Notes under the pieces: generated by a model
Seen by the model: only the letters and a program-made list of their open reading frames with translations
Told to the model about the DNA's origin: nothing
Database searches by the model: none
Part shown: piece after piece, positions 16,133 through 26,047 of the stretch
Numbering within the stretch: position 1 is the stretch's first letter
Layout of the letters: each line of letters starts with the position of its first letter
NCBI GenBank assembly: GCA_041583495.1
Contig: JBFHFS010000007.1
Location: 62,001-126,000 of the forward strand
Direction: 5' to 3'
DNA length: 64,000 bases
Origin: JBFHFS01 sp041583495
Lineage (GTDB): Bacteria; Bacteroidota; Bacteroidia; Bacteroidales; Marinilabiliaceae
Translations under genes and position numbers: made by a program

Positions 16133-17152
16133 CTAATAGTTACGAGTCACCTCCACCAGTCGTTTGACATTTTCAGTGGGTGTTTCAGCCGGAATGGCGC
16201 AACCGGCGTTCATAATAAACCGGGGGTTATCTTTATACAGGTCGAGCAATTCCCTGGTTTTTTCTTCGACCTGCCCCGGGCTCCCCAACGCGATCACGCC
16301 GGAGGGATCGATATTTCCGCTAAAGGTAACCTTCGACCGGGTGCAGACCTGATGCACCTTTTGAATGTCGGTTTTATAGTCGAGTTCGAGGGCCTGCGCC
16401 CCTGTGGCCACCATTTTTTCCAATATCAGATCGGTGTTCCCACAGATATGGAGCATATAGGGCTTTTGGTGTTTCATGGCTTCCTCCACCACTCTTTTTT
16501 CATAGGGCAGGGCAAAGATCTCATACATCTCCGGAGAGATCATATCAGGGCCTGCAGGGCTGTCGCCATTCGAAACCATATCCACCCCGGTATGGGCCAT
16601 AAGGCGAACAAACTGACAGCTCGCCTGAGAACAATAATCGAGTAACTGAAATACGCGCTCATCCTCCATCATCAGATCCACCATCCACTCGGCCGGGGTG
16701 CGCATCATGCTGGCCAGGGAGAAAGGGGCCTGGTCGCAATTTCCACGGATAAATTTTTCATCGCCAAAATGTCCTTTTATTATTCGGCAGGCTTCCAGCC
16801 AAATTTGAACCCGCTCATTTTGGGATATATCCACGGGTTGCAGATCTTCCACGCAATCCAGGGAAGAGAGCGCCGGGAGGTGCACCCGGGCCGGGGCATC
16901 TTCGGGATAGTCCACAGGAACGCCCACGGCTCCGGCTAAGGTGGTGGTATCTACATCTATCAGGGCCCCATCCAGCCCATAGGTCTCAATGGCCCGGACA
17001 TGGACATCGGCAATCACCTGGGGATTATCCCGGTAGGTCTTCATGGACACCCCGAACTCTTTGGCCGCCATCAAAAAATTATGCAATAAAACGGGTCTTT
17101 TATCGGGCCATTCACCCCTTAGGGCCGCATCTATGCGTTGTTTTCCATTCAT
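16133..17152 (-). CDS. Uroporphyrinogen decarboxylase-family (MtaA/CmuA-like) protein
   Basis: 339 residues forming a URO-D-type TIM barrel. The C-terminal half has the motifs of the corrinoid methyltransferase branch: HICGN (zinc-ligand His and Cys), KVTFSGNIDPSGV, and FIMNAGCAIPAETPTEN with a third ligand Cys. The N terminus (NGKQRIDAALRGEWPDKRP) is the usual family opening. True HemE enzymes act on porphyrins; this branch is better linked to methyl transfer between a corrinoid protein and a thiol, although no corrinoid protein gene is in view. It follows the MFS porter gene by 67 bases and may share its transcript. Confidence 0.8.
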   Translation of the reverse strand: MNGKQRIDAALRGEWPDKRPVLLHNFLMAAKEFGVSMKTYRDNPQVIADVHVRAIETYGLDGALIDVDTTTLAGAVGVPVDYPEDAPARVHLPALSSLDCVEDLQPVDISQNERVQIWLEACRIIKGHFGDEKFIRGNCDQAPFSLASMMRTPAEWMVDLMMEDERVFQLLDYCSQASCQFVRLMAHTGVDMVSNGDSPAGPDMISPEMYEIFALPYEKRVVEEAMKHQKPYMLHICGNTDLILEKMVATGAQALELDYKTDIQKVHQVCTRSKVTFSGNIDPSGVIALGSPGQVEEKTRELLDLYKDNPRFIMNAGCAIPAETPTENVKRLVEVTRNY

Positions 17153-17219
17153 AGCGTTATATTTTGGATAATGATTTTATAATTAAAAAGTTTAAAAATT
17201 AAATGCAACTACCCATTCC

Positions 17220-18551
17220 TTATCGATTCTCAAACTCAATCTCTTCGAGCGTTTTATTGGTGGTTTCGAACAAATACTTTTTGAAAAAGAAGAATCCGGT
17301 TAAAGTCATTATTGAAAAAAAGGCAAAGCTGTAGCCAATGCCCCTTCCTCCCTCAAAAGCCCCCACCACAATTGGGAAAAAAAAGGTGATAGACCCGTTT
17401 ACAATCCAGTTGGAGAAGGAACCTATGGCCACCCCACGGGACCGGATATTATTGGGAAAGATCTCGGCCAGCAACACAAAGACCACGGCACCCATAGAGG
17501 AAGCAAAGAAGGCGACATAGCAGATGAGCATCGACAGCAAAATCCAACCACCAAACATATTGGTAAAGAAAGCCCAGGAGAAAAGGGCCAGAAAGAGCGA
17601 CATGCCCAGTGTCCCTATCAACAGGAGGCGTTTACGGCTTACCTTATCGATCAAATACATAGCCAGAATGGTAAAAGTAAGGTTGGTAATCCCAATGATT
17701 ACGGTTTGGCCAATAGCCGAATCGGTCGAAAAACCGGCCGCCCTAAAGATATCGGTAGCATAATACATGACAATGGCTATTCCGGTAAACTGACTGAACA
17801 ACCCGACAGTGATTCCCAGCAGGGTAAATTTAATGTTGGGTTTTTTAAAGAGCTTTTCTTTCTTCTCTTGCTCTTCGCATTCGATGGTATGGAGGATCTC
17901 ATCCAGGAGCACCTGCGCATCGCCTTGGGGGTTGACGGTCTTTAAGGTTTCGGCCGCTTCGCGGGCCCGGCCAACCTTCACCAGCCATCGGGGACTCTTA
18001 CGCACAAAAAACAGCAGCACCAGAAACAGCAGGGAGGGAATGGCCTCTGACAAAAACATATATCGCCAGTTGTTGGTTCCGGTATTAATCAACAGGTAAT
18101 CGACAAAGAAAGCCACCAGGATTCCGATGACCAGCGCCAGCTGAAAGGTCACAATAAGCCGGCCACGGTATTTGGCCGGTGCAATTTCGGAGATATACAT
18201 GGGCGAAAGCACTGAAGCAGCTCCTACCGCCAGGCCGCCGATAAACCGGAAGGATATGAAAGAGGTAATATCGGGGGCCAGACCGGTACCCAGCGCCGAA
18301 ACCAGGAACAAAATGGCCGATACTTTCAACATCTGACGGCGCCCGTATTTATCGCCCGGGCTACCCACGCTTATGGCGCCTATGATGCATCCAAGGAGCG
18401 CCGAACTCACGGCCCAACCGGTCATGGCATCTCCCAGGTTAAAATGGTCCTTAAAGAAAGGGAGCGCCCCATTGATGACGGCCGTATCGAAACCATAAAG
18501 GAAACCGCCAATGGCGGCAACCATAGTGTACAGAATGAGTCTTCGGTGCAT
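17220..18551 (-). CDS. MFS sugar-porter family transporter
   Basis: 443 residues from the ATG at 18551; a GTG nine bases upstream is the alternative. Twelve membrane segments are evident. Sugar-porter signatures are present: GFLYGFDTAVINGALPF in helix 1, GDKYGRRQ between helices 2 and 3, RKSPRWLVK after helix 6, and the second-half equivalent DKVSRKR. It would import a monosaccharide such as a hexose or pentose across the inner membrane with protons or sodium. It lies directly downstream of the six-hairpin glycosidase-like gene, so its cargo may be a sugar freed by that enzyme or by the large locus upstream. Confidence 0.88.
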   Translation of the reverse strand: MHRRLILYTMVAAIGGFLYGFDTAVINGALPFFKDHFNLGDAMTGWAVSSALLGCIIGAISVGSPGDKYGRRQMLKVSAILFLVSALGTGLAPDITSFISFRFIGGLAVGAASVLSPMYISEIAPAKYRGRLIVTFQLALVIGILVAFFVDYLLINTGTNNWRYMFLSEAIPSLLFLVLLFFVRKSPRWLVKVGRAREAAETLKTVNPQGDAQVLLDEILHTIECEEQEKKEKLFKKPNIKFTLLGITVGLFSQFTGIAIVMYYATDIFRAAGFSTDSAIGQTVIIGITNLTFTILAMYLIDKVSRKRLLLIGTLGMSLFLALFSWAFFTNMFGGWILLSMLICYVAFFASSMGAVVFVLLAEIFPNNIRSRGVAIGSFSNWIVNGSITFFFPIVVGAFEGGRGIGYSFAFFSIMTLTGFFFFKKYLFETTNKTLEEIEFENR

Positions 18552-18608
18552 AAAATTCACTTGCTTTTGTTGGGGTCGGGAAGAATCAAGGTTATTAAAA
18601 ACTATTTT

Positions 18609-20648
18609 TTAAAACCTGAATTTCAGGGTTTTACCAGGCTGAAGAGTCCTCTTTACCAGGAGCCCCTTTTCGCCTAACACTTTCACTTCTAGTTTTTTGT
18701 CGACTCTTGAAATTTCAATATCGAAATGGTGGTCAAAGGCTTTTATATCTCTCAGAGCCATATGATTCCACGATTCCGGGAGCCGGGGTGTTAATTCGAA
18801 GCTATTCAAGCCGGTAGGTTTTAACCCAAAAACCCCTTCGATAAAAACGAGGCAATACAAGGCACTCTCGGCCGACAGATGGGCCATGTCTCCTTCGGGA
18901 TAGGCTTCAACCACATAAGGTACCCGGTTGCCCAGCAACCTTTTTTCGGAGAACTGTGTTAATTTTTCCAGCGATGGTTGGGTAGCTCCGGAAATAAAGG
19001 CGCCTCTGAGGGCATATAGAGTCCCCCGGTCCCAGAATATTTTCGAGATCTCCGGATTATTGGCATTTTTCTCTACATGGACGCCATTCTCGGTCCAAAG
19101 TTTTTCGAACAGGGCCTGGGTCGTTGCCTCCTTCCTATCGTGAATCCCTACCACCAGGGGAAGGCAGATCCAATGACGCAGATGTTGATGTTCCTTATAA
19201 TATTTGTAGGTCTCCAATCCTTCCACACGGGCCCCAAAGTACGCTTCAATGGCCCGATGAAGTCTCTTTGCCCGGGCAGAATACCTGTTGATAAGGCTTC
19301 CGGGTTTGTTCAATGATCGCCCCAGGTCAACGGCATAGTTCAGGGCGCCATAGTAGAGCGAAGAGGTGGCCAGGTTGGCATCCCCGGTTTCGATACGCCC
19401 TTCCATTTCATCCGATTCGGACATGACCACTCCTTCCTCATTCAATTGCCGGTGAGAATATTCGAGACACCACTCTATTAATGGCCACAACTCTTCGGCC
19501 ATTTCTTGGTCACCCAGGGCCATGGCATAATGGGCCGCCCCATAGGCAATCATAGCAGCATCGCCCCGATCTTTCAGGAAAGGCTTCACCAGGCCTTCGA
19601 TCTCGAAGGAGTAGCGGATGGCCTTATACTCCGGATTGGTCTCTTTGGCAAAAGCCCGAAAGGTATTCATGGCCGACTCATTGCCCATGTCATACCCCAA
19701 ATAAGGGAAGAATGGATTCACATACTCGGCCTGGTCGTTGGCCCAGATGCCCACATAATAACGCCCCCCTCCCGGAGAATGGATAAGGCCCAGCTCCGAC
19801 TCATAGATGCTTTCGGAAGCCCGGATTTTAGAAAACTCAAACAAGGTATTGAGCACCGGGTTGGGCGTTTCCAGCCGAAGAGATCCGGCCATCTGCCCCA
19901 AAAAGGCTTGTCTTTTGCCCAAAGAGGATGAAAACTCCCCGTCGGGAATTGTTTCCCCCGCCATTTTGGCCATGATATTTATGGCAAAACGAAATTGTTC
20001 TCCGGGTTTCAGACTCACAGTTTCGGGAACCTGGGTAATCACGCGTCGGGTATACTTCCCTTTGGCCCCATAATCCTCGAACTGCAGGGAGGTATTTCCC
20101 GAGACCACCTCCAATAACGAATCCGTGCTATTTTTAAGCGTCCACATCTCGGTAAACAATCGTTCATCCATAGAGGGAAAGAGGGTTCGGGAAAGCGTCA
20201 ACCCGTTTTTAGAGGGGTGATGTTCGAAATTCAACATCCCATTGATGGTAACGGATTTCACCGCCCCCGGCACAAACTGCTGATTATGAACAAATATCCT
20301 GGGCAACAACCTGTCGGTATAGGTATCCTTCAAATAGGCCCTATAGTCATGAAACCATGAATCGTCGGACTTTTTAAACTCGTGTAACTGAGGAAAGAAT
20401 ATTTCCCTTTCAAGGCTCAGGGTGCCCAGGCTATCGATGGAATAAGAAATAATCCCGGCCACGCGTTTTCCGGCCATTTCAATATTGTCGGAATAGGGAA
20501 GAACCCCTTCCTGGTCAATATTGAGCGTTATCTCGTTAGAACCGGAGATGCTCCAGCAGGTGGCACAGGCATTTTGGGCCTGAAGAACCTGGGAGAAAAA
20601 CAACATATTTCCCACAAGACAGGTTATTGCAATAATTTTATTCATCAT
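18609..20648 (-). CDS. Secreted six-hairpin glycosidase-like protein
   Basis: About 679 residues with a signal peptide ending near VLQAQ. An N-terminal beta-sandwich domain (to about residue 270) precedes an alpha-helical region with repeated hairpins, for example IYESELGLIHSPGGGRYY, DRGDAAMIAYGAAHYAMALGD and ETGDANLATSSLYYGALNYAVDLG. A beta domain (GLNSFELTPRLPESWNHMALRDI) closes it. This is the architecture of (alpha/alpha)6-barrel enzymes such as the GH65, GH78 and GH95 groups, but I cannot place it in a numbered family. It sits between a pseudogene remnant upstream and the MFS porter downstream, all on the minus strand. ATG 20648 is used; a TTG three bases earlier is the other option. Confidence 0.7.
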   Translation of the reverse strand: MMNKIIAITCLVGNMLFFSQVLQAQNACATCWSISGSNEITLNIDQEGVLPYSDNIEMAGKRVAGIISYSIDSLGTLSLEREIFFPQLHEFKKSDDSWFHDYRAYLKDTYTDRLLPRIFVHNQQFVPGAVKSVTINGMLNFEHHPSKNGLTLSRTLFPSMDERLFTEMWTLKNSTDSLLEVVSGNTSLQFEDYGAKGKYTRRVITQVPETVSLKPGEQFRFAINIMAKMAGETIPDGEFSSSLGKRQAFLGQMAGSLRLETPNPVLNTLFEFSKIRASESIYESELGLIHSPGGGRYYVGIWANDQAEYVNPFFPYLGYDMGNESAMNTFRAFAKETNPEYKAIRYSFEIEGLVKPFLKDRGDAAMIAYGAAHYAMALGDQEMAEELWPLIEWCLEYSHRQLNEEGVVMSESDEMEGRIETGDANLATSSLYYGALNYAVDLGRSLNKPGSLINRYSARAKRLHRAIEAYFGARVEGLETYKYYKEHQHLRHWICLPLVVGIHDRKEATTQALFEKLWTENGVHVEKNANNPEISKIFWDRGTLYALRGAFISGATQPSLEKLTQFSEKRLLGNRVPYVVEAYPEGDMAHLSAESALYCLVFIEGVFGLKPTGLNSFELTPRLPESWNHMALRDIKAFDHHFDIEISRVDKKLEVKVLGEKGLLVKRTLQPGKTLKFRF

Positions 20649-20675
20649 CAATCAGGTTTTAATAAATCAATAGGT

Positions 20676-21110
20676 TCAAACAATGATAATTTTTTGTCCC
20701 CGCCCGCCGAGGAAAACCAGGTACAAACCTTTCTTAAAATTACTTATATCGAGAGTCACCTTTGAGGCCGAAACCGTTTGGGTTTTCTCCGGGAACCAGT
20801 TCCCTGGTAATCTCGAAACGGCTTTAAAAAGGGCTAAAAAGATTCCGGTCCTTCACCTCCGACTTCGCCACCCATTTTCCATTGACGTATAATACAGGGT
20901 TTGGACAAACAGAATACACATAATAATGGGTGCCTGGCTGGATGCTTTGGAGGGTAAAGTGCTTCCTCAAATAGATGCCAGAAGCCTACACAAAAATAAA
21001 GCAGACGATTTTATTCATTACCACCTTTTTAACATCCCCAAACCTTAATTTATCCCTTGCCACCGACCCTTTGCCAAAAGGTTCGGTTTTTCCCGGATTC
21101 TCCTTTCCGC
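20676..21110 (-). pseudogene. Decayed gene with a T9SS-like C-terminal end
   Basis: The 520-base gap between two glycosidase genes holds broken coding sequence on the minus strand. One frame reads from about 21110 through an ATG at 21018 (MNKIVCFIFV), hits TAG at 20986-20988, and resumes in the same frame with HFTLQSIQPGTHYYVYSV and LYVNGKWVAKSEVKDRN. It then shifts frame near 20825-20835 into VTLDISNFKKGLYLVFLGG and stops at 20676. The ending resembles a type IX secretion sorting domain or a fibronectin-like final strand pair. The parent protein is unknown; it was probably a secreted enzyme or binding protein of the same locus. Confidence 0.55.
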
Positions 21111-21178
21111 CTTCCATCATCCTTTTTGCATCCAATTAATAAACTCCCTGCGGCACCTAATTATTTCTCTTGATACGA

Positions 21179-22504
21179 CTAAAGCTCGAGCAACATCCAT
21201 TCGTCCTCGACCACCCCGGCCAGGATATTTTGCACACACAAATTCCAGCTGATAAAGCCAACAAAGACCCCGTTTTCATCCACGTGGTTGGCCGCAGGGG
21301 CTAAAGGAGCACCGGTGTCGGCATGGTAATTCTCATGCATACTTCCCCACTCCCTGACATCCTTCACCAATAGGTCACCCAGGGTTTGGGCCAGCCAGGC
21401 CAGTTCCCCGTCAAATCCATAATGTTTCAGACCGATGGAATAGATATAGTTGGCAATGGGCCAAACAGGTCCCTGCCAGTTTGAGAAGGGGACGATGATG
21501 TTTTTATTATTATAATCAGGATCTTGTTTTGACAAAGAACGATACCCAAATTTGGCTTTCATATGATCGGGAGCCATGAGATATCTCTCAATCATGGCTT
21601 TCCCATCTGCCATAGAAGGCAATTTCTGCATCAAGGGCACAAAACAGGAGTAGCTGATGCGCTTATAAAAGTCTCCCGTTTCACGGTCGATATTGTAGTA
21701 CATCTTATCCTCATCACACCAGAGATGTGCATTAATGGACTCTTTCAATGTGTGGGCTTTTTTATTAAGCATCTCTTCATCTTTAGTGCGTCCTAACTCA
21801 CGGGCTATTTGGGCCTGGGCAAGGATTTCACGCAATTGAAAGGTGCTGGCATCACAGGCCAGAAAGGACCGATGGTCTTCCTGCCAGAAGTAGTTCAATG
21901 CCGGATTATTATCGGCTCCGCTTTGCATGGCATTATCCCAGAAGTAAAGGCCGTAAATAGAATCGAGTTGCGTCTGATCCCGATATTTCAAGACCCTCAT
22001 CAGGGCATCGTAATTTTCTTCCACCCATGAGAAGTCATTCATCTGCCGGGCCGCAAAATAGACCCCTTGCGACAGAAATGGTTTCATAGAGAATTTTCCA
22101 AAAATAGGCCGGGGCCCTTTGGTCGTGGCACACCCCGAAACATAACCCTCCTGATCGACCCCCGCAATAAGATTCAGGGCCCAATATTTCAGATATTCAG
22201 GTTGATTCTGGCTGGCCAAATGATTGCCCATAAAAAACCCATCCCAGTCCCACATCTGTTTATAAAACCCGGCCGGAATAAGGTAGGGATATTTTAAATA
22301 ACCCTCTGCCGGTTGAATTACTTTGGGCCTAAGTTCCGTAAATACTTCTTTGGTCTCCGCATACACTTTTTGTAATTGTTCTTTTTGCACCGTAATTTCT
22401 CCTTTTGTTTGATTTTTACCCGCTTGATCTCCCTGTGGACCGCATCCACCTAACAGCACCAGCAAAACAAATGCGGTCATCAACTTATGGCTCACTTTTT
22501 TCAT
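21179..22504 (-). CDS. GH37/GH63-like (alpha/alpha)6 glycosidase lipoprotein
   Basis: 441 residues; a lipoprotein signal ends at LLGGCGP. The catalytic region shows YKQMWDWDGFFMGN near residue 84, YFWDNAMQSGADNNP, SFLACDAST and NWQGPVWPIANYIYSIG, a pattern shared by trehalase-like GH37 and MGH1-like GH63 enzymes. These are inverting enzymes acting on alpha-glucosyl or alpha-mannosyl linkages; the Asp of SGADNN is the likely acid. The exact substrate cannot be read from sequence. It ends the dense enzyme run that starts at 44207 and follows the NagX-like gene by 74 bases. Confidence 0.78.
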   Translation of the reverse strand: MKKVSHKLMTAFVLLVLLGGCGPQGDQAGKNQTKGEITVQKEQLQKVYAETKEVFTELRPKVIQPAEGYLKYPYLIPAGFYKQMWDWDGFFMGNHLASQNQPEYLKYWALNLIAGVDQEGYVSGCATTKGPRPIFGKFSMKPFLSQGVYFAARQMNDFSWVEENYDALMRVLKYRDQTQLDSIYGLYFWDNAMQSGADNNPALNYFWQEDHRSFLACDASTFQLREILAQAQIARELGRTKDEEMLNKKAHTLKESINAHLWCDEDKMYYNIDRETGDFYKRISYSCFVPLMQKLPSMADGKAMIERYLMAPDHMKAKFGYRSLSKQDPDYNNKNIIVPFSNWQGPVWPIANYIYSIGLKHYGFDGELAWLAQTLGDLLVKDVREWGSMHENYHADTGAPLAPAANHVDENGVFVGFISWNLCVQNILAGVVEDEWMLLEL

Positions 22505-22578
22505 ACAACTATCATTTTTGTTTTTTATTAAATACTTCTTATTTCTGGCGATTTCAACCTATCGCCTGATTCAACACC

Positions 22579-23745
22579 TTAAACTTTAATACAGATTCGC
22601 TTCTTATACATCACCCATAAAGGAATAAACCAGAGGACTACGGCCACTAGCGAGAACATCAAAGAAGCATCAAAAGAAGAGCTCAACCAGCTCTCAAACC
22701 AATGGGTGTTAATCCATTGATGCAACGACAAGGCCTCCTCTCCTGCGCCTATCCTAATCCCATATAGAGTGGACCCCACAATATGGGAGACAAAATATAC
22801 TGAGATACAGTTGACCCCGTAAGCCACAAATGGGGGAGTCCAGGCGTTGTAATGCCTCACATCGACCAGCCAAAAGACCAGGGCAAAGACGATAAGACTG
22901 TATCCCCCGGCAACCAGGGTATAAGAACTGGTCCATAAATCTTTGATGATAGGAAAAAACAACGACCAGGTGTACCCGGCCCCCAACAGGATAAGGCCCC
23001 ACAAGAGAAAAGACTTTACATTTCTGAGTCCCTCCTTTTGCGATTTTAGCTGAATCCCCGTCAATACGCCAATCAGGCCGGTAACAATAGCCGGGAAAGT
23101 ACTTACAATCCCCGATGGGTTGGCAAATCCAATGAGATTAGCATCCACCCATTCGGGAAAACTGGAGGGCACATTACCGGGGGTAAAATATTGCCTGAAA
23201 AACTGGGGCTCGGGATAACCCGGAACCGGGATAAAGGTACAGGCCCAATAGCCCAGCAAGGTAACCACCGAGGCCCATACGATGGTTTTGGGGGACCATT
23301 TGAGAAAGATCACGGCCGAGCCTAAATAAACTAGGGCAATACGCTGAAGCACACCCATCACCTCGATATGGATATCCCCTCCATATAGGATTACCTTTAA
23401 GATGGAGGGATAGGCGTAAAAGACAAGGCCCAACCCAAAAAGGATGAGGGTTCGTCGGACAATCTTACCCAAGGCCGCCTTATGTACCGACGGATCGTTT
23501 CGTTTATTCCAAAGGGCAAACACCACAGAGACCCCAACGATAAACAAGAAAAAAGGCATCACCATATCGGTGGGGGTAATCATCTCATGCACCGGCAATC
23601 CATCTTCACCAACCATGCCCCATCGGGCATGACGCAGCGGGTGATAGATACTCCAGTTGCCTGGATTCTCTACCAGAATCATACAGGCCATGGTAAGGCC
23701 TCTGAAAACATCCAGCGAAACTAATCTCTCTTTAAAGTTAACCAT
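22579..23745 (-). CDS. NagX/DUF5009-like (HGSNAT-type) membrane protein
   Basis: 388 residues from the ATG at 23745; the frame extends to a TTG at 23763. It has about ten membrane segments and opens with RLVSLDVFRGLTMACMILVENPG. The conserved TPTDMVMPFFLFIVGVSVVFAL and a string of His/Asp residues near the membrane face follow. This belongs to the heparan-alpha-glucosaminide N-acetyltransferase-related family (DUF5009, NagX of GlcNAc loci). In bacteria the family is tied to GlcNAc uptake, and the human relative acetylates terminal glucosamine across the lysosomal membrane. Its place among GH20 and GH89 genes supports a role in amino-sugar transport or acetylation. Confidence 0.82.
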   Translation of the reverse strand: MVNFKERLVSLDVFRGLTMACMILVENPGNWSIYHPLRHARWGMVGEDGLPVHEMITPTDMVMPFFLFIVGVSVVFALWNKRNDPSVHKAALGKIVRRTLILFGLGLVFYAYPSILKVILYGGDIHIEVMGVLQRIALVYLGSAVIFLKWSPKTIVWASVVTLLGYWACTFIPVPGYPEPQFFRQYFTPGNVPSSFPEWVDANLIGFANPSGIVSTFPAIVTGLIGVLTGIQLKSQKEGLRNVKSFLLWGLILLGAGYTWSLFFPIIKDLWTSSYTLVAGGYSLIVFALVFWLVDVRHYNAWTPPFVAYGVNCISVYFVSHIVGSTLYGIRIGAGEEALSLHQWINTHWFESWLSSSFDASLMFSLVAVVLWFIPLWVMYKKRICIKV

Positions 23746-23782
23746 GCGTTTTATTTTCAACAATCACTAATTCCGTTTCTCT

Positions 23783-26044
23783 TTATGGCAGGTCGAGATC
23801 CTTCGATACCGGCCAAAAGGCTCTATCCACGCCAAAAGTTTTGGAGGGAACAGGACCCATTTCAAACTCCAGGGTTCCGCCGGCGGCCAGGGTTTTAAAT
23901 CCGAGATAGGATTGTCTCAGGGGTTGACCGTTAAGCCATATGTTTTGAATATACTTGTTTTGGGAACTGTTATTCCGGGCTACCACCGTAAGGGTTTTTC
24001 CTCCTCCCAGCTTTATTACGGCCTCATCCACCATAGGACTTCCAAAGACCCAATCGCCTCCGGCAGGGGCTACCTGGTAAAAGCCGAGTGCCGACAACAC
24101 GTACCAGGCCGACATCTGGCCCACATCTTCATTCCCTGACAAGCCGGCAGGTTGATCGGAATAGAGGGTCGTCATCACCTCCCTGACTTTTTCAGCCGTT
24201 TTCCAGGGTTGCCCCACGAAAGGGTACAAATAGAGAATATGATGGCTGGGCTCATTGCCATGGGCATACTGCCCAATGAGCCCGGTTACGTCGGGAGCTC
24301 CCTCTACGTGCTCATCCACCAAAAACAAGGAATCCAGCTTAGCTGTAAAATCCTCCTCCGACCAAAACAAGGAGATGAGGCCATTCACATCGTGAGGCAC
24401 CAACCAGGTATACTGCCAGGCATTACCCTCGGTATAATCGGCAATACTCAACGGATCGAAAGGCGTTTTAAACTGCCGGTTTGAATCCAGAGGGCGAAGA
24501 AGCCTTGTTTCCGGATCGAAATAGTGCTGATAAGCCCGGCTTCGATTCAAAAAATAGTGATAATCGGCCTCTTTCCCCAGTTTTTTGGCCACCTGGGCCA
24601 CCGACCAATCGGCCAGCCCATATTCCAGTGCTTTGGCTACCGACCGGTAGGCTTTATCGAAGGGGATGTACCCATATTCTTTCATCCAATTGAGTCCCCG
24701 TTCATCCAGCATTGCTGAAGTCTTCATAGCTTCATAGGCCTGTTGATTATCAACAGGAAACTCCTTAAGCACCATATCTGCCAAAACGGCCACCCCCGGA
24801 TTGCCCACCATGGCATTGGTTTCATTGGCCATCATATGCCAAACGGGTAACTTGCCCTGCTGATGAAAGATATTAAGCATGGTTTGGGCCACATCAGGCA
24901 CCACCTCCGGGTGCACCAGGGTCATTAACGGGTGAGCGGCCCGGTAGGTATCCCATAAGGAGAAGGTGGTATAATTTACAAACCCGCTGTGGCGGTGGAT
25001 TTGCCGATCGGTTCCGAAATAATCACCATTCACATCACAAAATACCGAAGGCGCCACCATGGTATGGTAGAAGGCTGTATAGAAGGTTCGCAACAAGTGC
25101 TCATCAGCGGAAGTAATCCGAATATTACTCAAGGCCCGGTTCCATTGGGCATCGGCTTCCCGCACGGTTTGGTCAAAATCCCATCCCGGCAATTCCACCC
25201 GCATATTCAGCCGGGCATTTTCGATACTCACCGGGGAGATGGCCACCTTCACCAAAACCGATTCTCCCGGGCGTGTGGAAAACCCAGCCACTCCATAGGC
25301 GTTTGGGGTATGCATCTTTTTCCCATTATGGTCATCAACGCCCTCAAAAACCTGGAAGGTGTTGATCGGTTTTGAAAACACAGCCGTAAAATAGACCCTA
25401 TGGTGGTTGGCCCAGCCATGGGAGGTTCGATATCCCGAGATACAGGTGTCATTTTCCTGAATCAGATACACTTCTCCAGGGATATCTTGCAAGCCATGTT
25501 CCAGGTCGATGATCACTTTGGCATCATCCGACCGGGGAAAAGTATACTTATGAAAACCCACACGCCTGGTGGATGTCAGCTCCACATCCACATCAAACCT
25601 ATCGAGATGCACCTGGTAGTAACCTGCCCGCACTTCTTCATTCTGATGAGAAAAATGGGAAAACAAACCCGATTTATCATCGTCTATTTCGCCTCGTCTC
25701 AAAGACACCGGTCCCACGGCGGGCATAAGGGAGATATCGCCTAAATCGGCACTTCCCGTGCCACTCAGGTGAGTATGGGCAAACCCTATAATCAAAGAAT
25801 CGCTGTAATGATAACCCGAGCACCAGTCCCACCCTTGCGAGTATTGCGTGGGGCCCAGCTGAACGGCCCCGAAGGGCACATTCGCCCCCAGAAACACATG
25901 CCCATGGCCCCCGGTGCCAATAAGGGGATCCACATACCGGGTAAGTGAAGGTTCTTCAATAGGGTTTCTATCCCCTGAATGTGCACAGGAAACGGACACA
26001 AACAACCACGAGAGACAAAGACAGAAAAACGATACGTGCTTCAT
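23783..26044 (-). CDS. GH92 alpha-mannosidase lipoprotein
   Basis: 753 residues; a lipoprotein signal with Cys20 (SVSCAHS). The GH92 opening YVDPLIGTGGHGHVFLGAN, the GFAHTHLSGTG block and the C-terminal GNEDVGQMSAWYVLSALG are all intact. Glu598 in HGNEPSHH matches the family's general acid, and the acidic cluster in SGNEDVG provides the base. GH92 enzymes are calcium-dependent inverting exo-alpha-mannosidases acting on N-glycan-type or other mannosides. The gene starts only 3 bases after the stop of the GH20 gene at 26048, so the two are tightly coupled. Confidence 0.92.
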   Translation of the reverse strand: MKHVSFFCLCLSWLFVSVSCAHSGDRNPIEEPSLTRYVDPLIGTGGHGHVFLGANVPFGAVQLGPTQYSQGWDWCSGYHYSDSLIIGFAHTHLSGTGSADLGDISLMPAVGPVSLRRGEIDDDKSGLFSHFSHQNEEVRAGYYQVHLDRFDVDVELTSTRRVGFHKYTFPRSDDAKVIIDLEHGLQDIPGEVYLIQENDTCISGYRTSHGWANHHRVYFTAVFSKPINTFQVFEGVDDHNGKKMHTPNAYGVAGFSTRPGESVLVKVAISPVSIENARLNMRVELPGWDFDQTVREADAQWNRALSNIRITSADEHLLRTFYTAFYHTMVAPSVFCDVNGDYFGTDRQIHRHSGFVNYTTFSLWDTYRAAHPLMTLVHPEVVPDVAQTMLNIFHQQGKLPVWHMMANETNAMVGNPGVAVLADMVLKEFPVDNQQAYEAMKTSAMLDERGLNWMKEYGYIPFDKAYRSVAKALEYGLADWSVAQVAKKLGKEADYHYFLNRSRAYQHYFDPETRLLRPLDSNRQFKTPFDPLSIADYTEGNAWQYTWLVPHDVNGLISLFWSEEDFTAKLDSLFLVDEHVEGAPDVTGLIGQYAHGNEPSHHILYLYPFVGQPWKTAEKVREVMTTLYSDQPAGLSGNEDVGQMSAWYVLSALGFYQVAPAGGDWVFGSPMVDEAVIKLGGGKTLTVVARNNSSQNKYIQNIWLNGQPLRQSYLGFKTLAAGGTLEFEMGPVPSKTFGVDRAFWPVSKDLDLP

Positions 26045-26047
26045 ATC

